A stretch of 64,000 bases of DNA from Aquarana catesbeiana (lineage: Eukaryota; Chordata; Amphibia; Anura; Ranidae), in contig NC_133326.1 in the NCBI RefSeq assembly GCF_042186555.1, forward strand, positions 592,255,790 to 592,319,789, in the 5' to 3' direction. The position numbers and the translations under genes were made by a program. Positions 1 through 9,081 of this stretch are shown here, piece after piece (position 1 is the first letter of the stretch; each line of letters begins with the position of its first letter). The notes below the pieces were generated by a model. That model searched no databases. It was not told where the DNA came from and worked only from the letters and a program-made list of their open reading frames with translations.

Positions 1-288
1 GCAGACTTATCACAATACACGCTACAAAAAAGGAGAAATATGACAACCCTAACTAAAGCACTCAGAAACCACAAAATTGGGTACAAATGGGGATTCCCAA
101 CCAAACTGATCGTAACAAAAGAAGGCAAGGAGTATGTGATGGACTCCTTGGCTAAAGGTATGGCACTACTTAGCTCCTGGGGGATAATCCCGGACAAACA
201 GTCACCCCCTAGGTCAAGAAGCCCCAACACAAGCCCGGGTCCAGAATGGCGCACGGTCTATCGCAGGAATGCCCGCACTCACCACTGA
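1..288 (+). CDS. L1 ORF1 protein, C-terminal part (partial at window edge)
   Basis: The frame is open from base 1, so the Met at 40 is internal and the gene continues upstream of the window. ORF1p of L1 elements is an RNA-binding, nucleic-acid-chaperone protein that packages the LINE transcript. The visible stretch (KALRNHKIGYKWGFPTKL, then an LIVTKEGK strand) is the C-terminal domain. It matches the tail of the ORF1 at 50775-51920, which has the same KPLRSHHIAYRWAYPAKL block. It ends at a TGA, 394 bp before ORF2. The last 30 residues are low-complexity Ser/Pro/Arg. No damage is seen in the visible part. Confidence 0.85.
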   Translation, partial: ADLSQYTLQKRRNMTTLTKALRNHKIGYKWGFPTKLIVTKEGKEYVMDSLAKGMALLSSWGIIPDKQSPPRSRSPNTSPGPEWRTVYRRNARTHH

Positions 289-682
289 TACCAGCATGGG
301 CAAGTCACATTACCAACGACCCGCGTTGGAGTACATATTTCCACTCCGTTAAGTTTGCTTAAACTTACTACCCACAAGTTAATACCTGAGTGACTGAGTG
401 TCACACTTTAACGAACTTACTAGTTGGCACACAGCCACGAATGTTGAACCTCGGTTCCTACAAGTTTTTTTGTTTTGTTTTTCTCCTCTTTTTTCTTTTT
501 TTTTCTCTTTTCTTCTCACCCCGACAGTCAAGACCATTGCTTCACACCTGGGAGGATGCTGCATCAATCAAGAACAGAAGATCTCCAAGCCCAGCAAAAA
601 ATCAACATCCAGATCAGGCACATAAGCGAAGTAAGTGCAACCTATATTATACACCAATCACACCATCACATAAACCGAATAC
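289..682 (+). other. L1-A inter-ORF spacer
   Basis: Non-coding spacer between the ORF1 stop and the ORF2 start. It holds a T-rich tract at about 466-515. The equivalent spacer in L1-C (51921-52266) is 346 bp, so spacers of this size are a feature of the family and not a deletion. How ORF2 is translated (reinitiation or internal entry) cannot be read from the sequence. Confidence 0.7.
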
Positions 683-3600
683 ATGGCAGTGAATTTCCTG
701 ACCATTAATGCAAAGGGACTAAACCACCCGGCCAAGCGAAAGTCCTTATGGAAGGAAGCAATCCAAAAAAACAGCGACATCCTATGCACACAAGAAACCC
801 ACTTTCACGTTGACTCACCACCTAAATGCTCCCATCCGAGATTCCCCCATATTTTCTGCGCAAATGCAAAGACCAAAACGAAAGGGGTAATGATAGCAAT
901 TAAGGACACTATCACATTCATCCTACATAAGATCTTACTGGATCCACATGGCCGCTACATAATTATGGTGTGCGACCTCAACTCCGAAACTTTCACTTTG
1001 GCAAACATTTATGCCCCAAATGCAGGGCAATCCAAATTCCTGCACTCAGTCCTCAAGAAAATTGAACAGATACGCCAAGGAGCAACAGTGATCTGCGGAG
1101 ACTTTAACATGGTGCCTGACTCTGTTCTGGACTCAACATCCAATCCTAAAAGATCTCCACCAACCCTACAACCAATACTTCGCAAGTATTCATTGTATGA
1201 TGCATGGCGATGCCTTAATGCCAATGAAAGAGACTACTCTTTTTTTTCTCACTGCCATAAATCTTATAGTAGAATTGACTTATTTCTGGTTGATAAACGA
1301 CTGTTGTTTAAATGTAGAACTGCCAAAATACATAGTATAGCTTGGTCGGACCATGCCCCAGTGGAGCTACAAGTGGGGAAACCTTCTACAATTAAAAGCA
1401 CTTACATATGGAGAGCTAATCCCAAGCTGTTCCAGCATGGCCCGACCAAGACGTACATAGAACAGCAGATGAAGGAATTTTTTTCACTTAATAAGGGGTC
1501 GGTCTCAGATCCATTCACCCTGTGGAATACCCACAAGGCATTTGTAAGGGGGGTGTTGATGCAACAGGAGGCGAGGCTCAGGAGGATGAGGCAACAGCGG
1601 ACAACGAAAATCATAAACCAAATTGAAATTTTAGAGAAGCAAAATATGACACTTATTTCTCAAGATTTGACAGATCAACTAAATATGCTTCGCACAGAGC
1701 TTAGGCTAAATCTAATGGAGGACTTTGAAAAGGCCTCCAGGAAGCTAAAATTGACATACTACACTAGTGGTAACAGAGCAGGGAAACTGCTTGCCAATCA
1801 ATTAAAAGGTCACAGACATAAAACACACATACCATATATCACTCATCCAAAAACACAAATCAAACACCAACATCCACAAGAAATAGCGGATGCCTTTAGC
1901 CACTATTACGGCTCCTTATATAATCTTAAAAATGACACCACAATACCACAACCTAATACAGAAAACATTGAAACTTTCCTACAAACTATTCACTTACCCA
2001 AACTCACCGCAGAACACCTTCATACATTGAACTCCCCTATAACAGAACCGGAAGTCAATCTCACCATTCAGTCACTACCTACAAACAAATCCCCCGGACC
2101 AGATGGCTTCTCAGGGGAATACTATAAGGCCTTTCATAGTATACTAACCCCACACATGACAGAGATGTTCGGTGCTGCTGTTGCCTCCTCGTCATTCCCT
2201 CCGGAGATGTTAAAAGCAACCATAATAACATTACCTAAACCAGGGAAAGCTCCGGATTCCCCACAAAATTTCAGACCTATATCCCTATTAAATATGGATA
2301 TTAAGACTTATGCAAAACTAATAGCGAATAGGTTAATGCACATTCTTCCTGAAATTATTCATATAGATCAATCTGGATTTACAAAGGGAAGGCAAACTTC
2401 AGATGCCACAAGAAGACTGATCAACGTAATCCACATTGCGAACAGATGCAAAACGCCTTCTCTGCTCCTCGCTTTGGACGCAGAGAAGGCGTTTGATAGA
2501 ATCCATTGGCAGTTTCTCTCTCAGGTATTGGGGAAATTTGGGTTTGAGGGTACAGTATACTCTGCCATTATGGCCCTATACACACAACCATCAGCACAAG
2601 TTCTCGTAGCAGGAGCGCTTTCTGCCCCGTTCCAAATTACCAATGGGACGAGACAGGGGTGCCCCCTTTCCCCCCTGATCTTTAACTTATTAATGGAACC
2701 ACTAGCAACCCATTTACGAACGCACCAAAATATCTCCGGGGTACAGATAGGCCAAAGAAACCATATTATCAGCTTATTCGCAGATGACATCATATTGATG
2801 CTCACAAAAGCAGAAACCTCCCTACCTTCAGTCCACAAGGCCCTACAAATGTTCAACAGAGTATCGTACTATAAAATAAATGAATCTAAGTCCTATATCT
2901 TAAACCTAGGAATAACACCTCAGGTTAGTCACAAACTAGAACAAAATTTCCCATACATATGGAAAAAAGAGGGAATAAAATACTTAGGCATTATACTAAC
3001 CCCTAAATCAGAAGATCTATTATCAGCCAATTACACCCCCTTTCTGAAACAGCTTCCCGACAAACTAAAAATTCTGGCTAAAACTGAACTCTCGTGGCTG
3101 GGTAGACTTGCAGCTTTCAAGATGCAAATTCTACCACAGATACTCTACTTATTTAGGACCCTCCCAATACCGTTACCAAATTCTTTCTTTAATTCCCTTC
3201 AACCCATAATAAATAGATACATATGGCAAGGGAAGAAAGCAAGATGTGCATTCACTAAACTAATAGAACATAGGACAGCAGGAGGGGTGGGACATGTACA
3301 CATGCAAGACTACTACTTTGCAACCATATTAGCGCAATCAAGAAATTGGATGATATCGGAGACGAATCTGCCTACATTGTGGGCAGAGACAGAAAAAATC
3401 CAAATAAAAAATAAATCATTGAAAGACTTTCTCATGACAGCCCATATGAACTTCTCCCTAGATGCAAAGCTATCCCCAACCATACTAGCAACAATAAGAG
3501 CATGGGGTTACCTTAGAAATTACCCAGACTGGACGGGAACAGTGGCTCCACTTAAGCTCCAGATCTCCGCACTCAGCAATATCATTCCAGATATTAACTT

Positions 3601-4459
3601 AAAGATATGGAAGATGAAAGGTATACAACATATTGAAGATCTAATAGAGGGTAATTCCATCAAAACATTCAACACGTTACAGGAGGAATTTGGCATACCA
3701 CACACAGAATATTACAAATACGCACAGATTACTCAACTCCTGAAAAAACACCCCAACATATTTACCAACTTACCAACAAAGATTCTCCAATTTCTATCAC
3801 AAACTACTACAAAATTAAAAGGGATATCAACTTTTTATCTGGGTCTCCAAGAAAAAAAGGTTTGCACAAAATCCCCAAACATAATAGCCTGGGAAATAGA
3901 AATGGGACAATGTTACCCGGCAAAAAAATGGGAGATAACTTTCAATAATATTTACAACTCCACCAAAAGCACCAATCTTAGGGAAATGCAGCAAAAAATA
4001 TTCCATAAGTGGTACCTCACACCCAGTCGCATATCTAAAATTTATCACAACTCCTCTCCTGAATGTTGGAGACGATGTGGGGAGTGCGGCACGTTATCTC
4101 ACATACTATGGAATTGCCCCAAAATAAAACCACTATGGAGGCAAATAGAAAGTTTAATAAGAAATTTTTCGCAACAAACCCCTCCTTTAAGCCTATCAAT
4201 GGCAATACTATCAATGAACCTAGATTCTATTCCAAACCAATCCAGAACAATAGTATCACACATATTGCTGGTAACCAGGCTTACAATCCTTAGACACTGG
4301 AAGGATATAGAACCCCCATCCATATCAGAAGTAATAACTACAGTCCACAACTACGGTACATATGAAGTTTTACACGCATCAGCTATAGGGAACTATGAGA
4401 AGATAACTAAACTATGGGCACCATGGAACTCATGGTACTCAAAGCGATTGATTTACTGA
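683..4459 (+). CDS. L1 ORF2 protein: endonuclease / reverse transcriptase, uninterrupted
   Basis: Open frame of 1258 codons, close to the usual L1 ORF2 length of about 1250-1300. The N-terminal APE-type endonuclease shows QETH (residues 37-40), GDFN (about 139-142) and SDHAP (222-226), the family's catalytic signatures. The central reverse transcriptase shows NKSPGPDGF, LDAEKAFD, NGTRQGCPLSP and the catalytic FADD box at 699-702. A Cys/His knuckle (CWRRCGECG...H...C) lies near 1128-1146, as in L1 C-termini. It would nick target DNA and prime cDNA synthesis from its own RNA. No stop, frameshift or missing catalytic residue was found, so the copy is young or recently active. Met at 683 is the first Met and matches the position of the L1-C start. 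Confidence 0.93.
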   Translation: MAVNFLTINAKGLNHPAKRKSLWKEAIQKNSDILCTQETHFHVDSPPKCSHPRFPHIFCANAKTKTKGVMIAIKDTITFILHKILLDPHGRYIIMVCDLNSETFTLANIYAPNAGQSKFLHSVLKKIEQIRQGATVICGDFNMVPDSVLDSTSNPKRSPPTLQPILRKYSLYDAWRCLNANERDYSFFSHCHKSYSRIDLFLVDKRLLFKCRTAKIHSIAWSDHAPVELQVGKPSTIKSTYIWRANPKLFQHGPTKTYIEQQMKEFFSLNKGSVSDPFTLWNTHKAFVRGVLMQQEARLRRMRQQRTTKIINQIEILEKQNMTLISQDLTDQLNMLRTELRLNLMEDFEKASRKLKLTYYTSGNRAGKLLANQLKGHRHKTHIPYITHPKTQIKHQHPQEIADAFSHYYGSLYNLKNDTTIPQPNTENIETFLQTIHLPKLTAEHLHTLNSPITEPEVNLTIQSLPTNKSPGPDGFSGEYYKAFHSILTPHMTEMFGAAVASSSFPPEMLKATIITLPKPGKAPDSPQNFRPISLLNMDIKTYAKLIANRLMHILPEIIHIDQSGFTKGRQTSDATRRLINVIHIANRCKTPSLLLALDAEKAFDRIHWQFLSQVLGKFGFEGTVYSAIMALYTQPSAQVLVAGALSAPFQITNGTRQGCPLSPLIFNLLMEPLATHLRTHQNISGVQIGQRNHIISLFADDIILMLTKAETSLPSVHKALQMFNRVSYYKINESKSYILNLGITPQVSHKLEQNFPYIWKKEGIKYLGIILTPKSEDLLSANYTPFLKQLPDKLKILAKTELSWLGRLAAFKMQILPQILYLFRTLPIPLPNSFFNSLQPIINRYIWQGKKARCAFTKLIEHRTAGGVGHVHMQDYYFATILAQSRNWMISETNLPTLWAETEKIQIKNKSLKDFLMTAHMNFSLDAKLSPTILATIRAWGYLRNYPDWTGTVAPLKLQISALSNIIPDINLKIWKMKGIQHIEDLIEGNSIKTFNTLQEEFGIPHTEYYKYAQITQLLKKHPNIFTNLPTKILQFLSQTTTKLKGISTFYLGLQEKKVCTKSPNIIAWEIEMGQCYPAKKWEITFNNIYNSTKSTNLREMQQKIFHKWYLTPSRISKIYHNSSPECWRRCGECGTLSHILWNCPKIKPLWRQIESLIRNFSQQTPPLSLSMAILSMNLDSIPNQSRTIVSHILLVTRLTILRHWKDIEPPSISEVITTVHNYGTYEVLHASAIGNYEKITKLWAPWNSWYSKRLIY

Positions 4460-4940
4460 GAGAGAGATAAGCTGATTTGAACCATCTACCCAGGGGAAGC
4501 AATAAGGCTGTCGGGTCAAGTTTTATTTGCATACTTGTTATTTTATTTTCTTCCTTATTTTTCTACAAGTTATCTTAAATAAATACTAAGACCAGAAGCA
4601 CTTTACCTACAAAGGTACAAGAAAGTATTAACTTACCAATACAACAGTAAAGTATTTGTAGTAGCTAAAAGCATTAAGAGCAAACTATAGTATATATGGC
4701 TCCATGTCGGAGGATGCGACCATAATGAGAGATCGCTCAATCCAAAGATAGAGGGGCCATGAATATATACCACAACAGGAATATTACATATACTCAACAT
4801 AATGTAAGATACAGCTATTGAAATGAGAAAAAAATGTGTAGAATGCTACAGTATTATGGAAAGAAAGTTAACAATACACAATTGTATGTATCATATCTTG
4901 TACAATGTTCAATAAAAAAATATTAAAGGAAAAAAAAAAA
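4460..4940 (+). other. L1-A 3' UTR and A-rich tail
   Basis: AT-rich non-coding sequence between the ORF2 stop and the A-rich tail. It ends with a TTCAATAAAAAAATA block and an A11 run. There is no GU-rich or polypurine structure of the mammalian L1 kind. L1-C has a much shorter 3' UTR of about 190 bp. Confidence 0.6.
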
Positions 4941-4949
4941 GGGAAGGAA

Positions 4950-5245
4950 AGCCGTTAATTCTGGTGGCTCCCGGCTTGGTCCAGATGATCTTGGTATGCG
5001 GAGATCGTAAAGATGGCAGAAGGAAGACTTTGGGTTCTTCCGCTGTGCCCAGATCTACTCTCACAGGGTCCAATATTCCATCCTGCCTTACAAAGTCTGA
5101 ATTTGATGGTTTGGCTGTTGAGACCCACATTCTGAAGAGCCGTGGACTCTAGAGGCCAGCCCTGTCCACTCTGGTTAATGCTAGGAAACCGGCCTCCAGG
5201 CTCATCTACTACAGAATCTGGAAGGCATATGTTTCCTAATGTATT
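4950..5245 (+). pseudogene. Possible DIRS-type tyrosine recombinase fragment
   Basis: A short coding-like stretch directly after the L1-A tail reads, in one frame with an in-frame stop, as DGRRKTLGSS ... LKSRGL and then NARKPASRLIYYRIWKAY. The last block resembles the start of the tyrosine-recombinase core of amphibian DIRS elements (ARK..T..IY...W). The fragment is short, has a stop at 5150-5152 and no RT or RNase H neighbours, so this is a tentative family call. Confidence 0.35.
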
Positions 5246-6134
5246 GTATTTCTTTCCTCATTCCCTAATTACCATGATTGTAATATACTGTGAATGTCCC
5301 CTTTGTCCTCATGCATGATGGATTTTTAAGGGTTTTTTTTGTCCTTAATACATATTTGCCTTCACTTACCTCCCCAGCATGCTCTCCTGGGCCTATATTC
5401 ACCTCGTGTAGTCACTTAACAATGTATTTTGTCAGCTCCATAGTAGTGCTTTACCCTAAATACACCCTAAAATGTGTAAAATTGTGATTTGTGTTTTAAA
5501 TTCAGGCAGAGTGCCAGATTTTTTTTTTTGGGTCCCAAAATCATTTTGAACCCTCCCTCCCCCCAACTGCTAACTTAGCTGATACCAATCCTCTATCTGC
5601 TGACTTTGCCAAACCCATACACACTATACCCACCTCTTTTGCGGTCAGAATTATGGATGGATTCTCCAAAGCATGTAGTGCAAGGGCCTGCCTGAATAAT
5701 TTCAAATGATAATGTTCAAAGTTTTTGTATCCTATTATTATTATTATCTTGATAGGTAATAGCAGAATGTAAAAATGTGCTAAAATGTGTACAGTGTGTA
5801 TTTATATCTTTGTATTATAACACTTCTTACCTGTTGAGTGGGCTGCCAATAGTGTAAGTAAGGAGGGGCTGGCCAAATTAACACACATTATTTATGCATT
5901 CATTTCTCAATGAAGTGGAGAGGGTTACCTGTACAAAACATCTCCCCCCCTTAAAATTTCAAAAATGGCCCATTAGAGGGGGGGAGGAATCTGATAGGTG
6001 GACCTTATACCTTTGTCTTAAAATACTCCCTAAAATAAATGTTATACTGATGTTGGCCAAGAATGTTTGTGTCTAATCTGCTTCCCATGTTTATGTGCAA
6101 AATGATTATTTTTTTTTCTTCTTTGACTCCACAG
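5246..6134. other. Unannotated region upstream of Harbinger transposase
   Basis: No convincing gene. It contains a T9 run (about 5519-5528), an ATT trinucleotide run near 5735 and a C-rich patch at 5945. The 5' exon or exons expected for the Harbinger transposase were looked for here on the plus strand and not found. Confidence 0.5.
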
Positions 6135-6899
6135 TTTTCTTCCAACCCACAGGAATGTCAGACTGTGGCCTCCCACTTTGCCCAGCGGTGGGACTTTCCT
6201 AACTGCGGAGGGGCAATTGATGGGAAACACATCCACATTGTCCCGCCACCCAACTCGGGGTCATACTATTACAACTACAAGGGGTTCAATAGTATTATGA
6301 TGTTGGCGGTGGTGTCGGCTACTTACGAGTTCCTGTATGTGGACGTGGGGAATAATGGCCGGATGTCAGATGTTGGAGTCATCGCCCAGATGGAGTTCTA
6401 CAGGTGTCTCCAGAATGGCAGCTTGGACTTGCCACCTCCAGAAGACAATGCGGAAGGACTCCCATTCGTCTTCGTTGTGGATGAAGCGTTTGCACTGGGG
6501 GACCATCTTATGCGGCCATTCCCTATGAGGACCCTCACCCCAGACCAGAGGGTTTTTAATTACCGGCTGGCCAGAGCCAGAAGAGTGGTGGAGAACACAT
6601 TTGGAATAATGTCTAGCCGGTTCCGCCTATTTCTTACACCGATACACATGGCGGAATATAAACTCAATCACATCATCCTGGCTTGCTGTGTTCTCCACAA
6701 CTTTTTAAGGGGAAATTCTGTGAACTATGCTGGTTCAGTTGAGCCTGAAGCCGGAATTATTAATCTCAATGAACCAACCCTGACAGCACTTGAAGCTGGC
6801 CATCCTGGCTTGCCCCCCAAGAGTGCCCTCGAGGTCCGTCTAAGATACATGGAATACTTTGCGGGTAGGGGGGCCTTCAATATGCCAGACAATGTCTGA
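6135..6899 (+). CDS. PIF/Harbinger (HARBI1-like) transposase, last exon
   Basis: DDE nuclease of the Harbinger family (DDE_Tnp_4). The first codon after a pyrimidine-rich tract and CACAG acceptor at 6134 begins FSSNPQE, exactly where the last exon of HARBI1-type genes starts (K/FPxTPQEW). The upstream frame to 6063 is therefore probably intron. Catalytic motifs are visible: GGAIDGKHI (first Asp), VDVGNNGRMSD (second Asp) and VVDEAFAL (Glu). Further family blocks are NYRLARARRVVENTFGI and ILACCVLHNFLR. The frame is open to TGA at 6899, followed by an AATAAA signal at 6911. The N-terminal exon was not found upstream, so the gene is probably incomplete. Confidence 0.88.
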   Translation, partial: FSSNPQECQTVASHFAQRWDFPNCGGAIDGKHIHIVPPPNSGSYYYNYKGFNSIMMLAVVSATYEFLYVDVGNNGRMSDVGVIAQMEFYRCLQNGSLDLPPPEDNAEGLPFVFVVDEAFALGDHLMRPFPMRTLTPDQRVFNYRLARARRVVENTFGIMSSRFRLFLTPIHMAEYKLNHIILACCVLHNFLRGNSVNYAGSVEPEAGIINLNEPTLTALEAGHPGLPPKSALEVRLRYMEYFAGRGAFNMPDNV

Positions 6900-7065
6900 G
6901 ACATTTTTTAAATAAAAAAATATTTTAAACTGAACAAATATTTGGTTTGATTTACTGCTTGGCTTTCTTTTAGCTGACCCTGACTGAAATTTGGGGAGTC
7001 CTGAAAATGGCATGATTGTGTCAAATTAGAAAGCACTGTTGGGTGTTATTTACTAAAGGCAAAGA

Positions 7066-7124
7066 CACTTTGCACTACAAGTGCACTTGAGACTGCACTG
7101 AAACTGCACTTGTAGTGCAAAGTG
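7066..7124. repeat. Perfect 20-bp hairpin near Harbinger end
   Basis: CACTTTGCACTACAAGTGCA at 7066-7085 is repeated as its exact reverse complement at 7105-7124, with a 19-bp loop. It sits in a block beginning TTATTTACTAAAGGCAAA. That block resembles terminal or subterminal sequence of amphibian Harbinger elements and their MITEs. It lies between the transposase exon and the minus-strand gene remnant, so it may mark one end of an element. Confidence 0.6.
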
Positions 7125-7510
7125 GATTTGTCAATGAAAACACCAATTTTACAACACAAAAATGCTTTTGAGCATTGAAAGAAGAAGCCACATTATGTTT
7201 AATCTCAATCTTTTTAATCAAAGCACAATCACATGTGCATTTATAAAAGGTTTTTAAAACAAACCAACATGTTTGTTGTATAACATTTTTTTCGGTGACA
7301 TTAAAAGTTAAAATGTCCTTTTTAAGGTAAAACAGGCATGTTTAAAACCAACAAGAAATACACAAATCTGGAACTTACAAAGTTCAACTTTTGTAGAACT
7401 TGAAAGCAATATCAGACATGAGTATTTATAAACTGTGTTTGATATTGCGTTCAGCAGATGGGGTGAAGTCACCCCTGGAAAAGCAAAATTTTGCACACAA
7501 ATTGCCGAAT

Positions 7511-7661
7511 GTCAACATATGCTGGCTGCCATCATGGGGGATCAATGGACATGTTTTGTGGGTGCAACCCTTTCCTCTCAGCTACTTGATTATTGAGGAA
7601 GGGGTTGCACCCCCAAAACACATACATTGATCTCCCGTGATGGCAGATAGCACATGTTGAC
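7511..7661. repeat. 67-bp imperfect inverted repeat
   Basis: Arms 7511-7577 and 7595-7661 are imperfect reverse complements around a 17-bp loop. The shared words are GTCAACAT, CATGGGGGATCAATG and GGGTGCAACCCTTTCCTC. It looks like a small palindromic MITE or foldback insert within the Harbinger-derived region. Confidence 0.6.
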
Positions 7662-7825
7662 ACAGTCTGTGCATCTTCAAAATTTGGCTTTTCGAGAATA
7701 TGTCAAAAGATGTGAAAAAAAATTTTGGGAAAAAAAGCAGAAAAAATGAGGGATTTCGAGGGGTTTTAAACTCTCCCTAAAACATCAATGATGTTTTTCA
7801 TTTTGTTTTGAACATCATTGATGTT

Positions 7826-8792
7826 TTACTTGATGTTTTTCAAGTCCCTATTACATCCCATGATCTCCCCAATCAGGATCTGAGCACTTTGACTGGTGAA
7901 ATGACCTTCATCCACAACATCACGATCACCTAAAATATAGAAACAAAAACACACCATGTACTATAAATATGCCAGCATCCATCTCTTACCTGAGCCTGTG
8001 GTCGCAGACACTCACCTGTTGTGGTGACAATTTCCACCAAGTCTCCCTCCTCCTCCTCCTGTTGGCTTTGTGGCATTTCCTCTTCTTCATCAGGTGGTGG
8101 GTCTGTTGTCTCCTCTGATGAGTGGTGTCCTCCGAGTCTTTTCTCCCCTATGTAAAAAAAAATAGGTATACTTAGCACACAGATATTTGATAACAAAAAT
8201 AGGAATATGAAACATTGCTTGGAAGTGGGGTACAATTGTCTATTTTGGCAGAGTTCCAAGATGAAGAAATATTTTTTTCCTTTGTCAAGCTTGAATACTT
8301 ACCTGTTTTGTACAAGCTTCACAGATGGAGTCACCCCTATAGTATACACTGGAGCACCTGTGTGGGCCCCCTAATAAAAAGGGTGTTCTGGTGTCCCACA
8401 CTAGTGCTCCAGCGTCCAGATGTGTAAATAGCTGCTGAGTGTCCTCTCCTTACACAGAATCTAGTTTGCATTTCTTTCTAGTTACAAACCCATCTAGACA
8501 ACAAAATTATTTTAAGAGAAGTAGGCCAGAAAAAATGTATTGAAATGCATCTGGACAAAACATGGTGTTTTATTGGCCGAACAAACAATGTTTCCTACGA
8601 ATGAATAATGTGTCCATGAACATGAAAGTTGCCATTTTAAACTGTACAACAGTAAAGAAAAGCACATGGAGCAGCACAAATGTAATAAAAAAATTTTCTC
8701 CTCCGGGATAGTGACGTTTCTGGCTCTAGCCTTCCCTCCTCCTCCTCCTCCTCGTTGCTGTAATTAGCACGCACCTGTTGTGTCTCCGCCAT
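7826..8792 (-). pseudogene. Divergent Harbinger-associated gene, acidic protein (exon fragments)
   Basis: Minus-strand exon-like pieces with consensus splice sites. Exon 8775-8792 encodes MAETQQ and ends at GTGCGT. Exon 8016-8147 is preceded by a T-rich tract and ACATAG and ends at GTGAGT. It is very acidic and Gln-rich (EEEEMPQSQQEEEEGDLVEI). Exon 7826-7929 follows TATTTTAG and encodes DVVDEGHFTSQSAQILIGEI..., then a stop. Exons 2 and 3 join in frame. Exon 1 does not join exon 2 in frame, so a middle exon is missing; a candidate with a GTAAGT donor lies at about 8307-8450. The layout and the tail resemble the Myb/SANT-like accessory protein of Harbinger elements, but the DNA-binding domain itself was not found. 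Confidence 0.45.
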
Positions 8793-8845
8793 GTGCTCTT
8801 CCCCACTGCACCGAATGAGAAGGGGCAGGGAATAGACTAGAAAGA

Positions 8846-8967
8846 ATGTCAGGGGCGGGCGGAGTTTCACGCATGCGCAGAGTATATAAAGCGTAACACG
8901 CGTGCGTAGTACGTATGATCTGTGAGCGGAGGAAGGAGTATCGGAAGCGTCAATCGTGATAACGAAG
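8846..8967 (+). promoter_or_regulatory. Compact promoter and first exon of MADF gene; possibly bidirectional
   Basis: A GC-box (GGGGCGGGC, 8852-8860), an NRF1-like CGCATGCGC (8870-8878) and a TATA box (TATATAAA, 8883-8890) occur within 45 bp. Transcription would start near 8915. The first non-coding exon ends at AACGAAG|GTAACA (8967/8968) and splices to TTGCAG at 9076. On the other side, the minus-strand ATG of the divergent gene is at 8792, so the block could serve both genes. Confidence 0.6.
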
Positions 8968-9081
8968 GTAACATTTAAACTTGGCCCTTTACTGCTTATA
9001 GATTGAGGCCTATATTGGGACAAGATTAGGAGAGTTTAGCCTGACTTTAGGATTTGTCTTGTGTTGTGTCTTGCAGAGAAA

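Larger units (their letters stand above)
1..4940 (+). mobile_element. L1-type LINE retrotransposon (L1-A), 5' end outside window
   Basis: Non-LTR retrotransposon with the order ORF1 tail, 394-bp spacer, ORF2, about 450-bp 3' UTR. The 3' end is an A-rich tail at about 4908-4940 that includes an AATAAA-like signal. The protein sequences belong to the L1 superfamily (L1/Tx1 type, with an APE endonuclease and no RNase H domain). A second, more damaged relative lies at 50631-56211. The two align over ORF1 and ORF2 but clearly differ, so they are separate subfamilies or old copies. The missing 5' end prevents a check of target duplication. Confidence 0.9.

Noticed and set aside
4964..5152. 62-codon plus-strand frame as an independent gene
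   Set aside because: Better explained as part of a decayed recombinase-like fragment with an in-frame stop.
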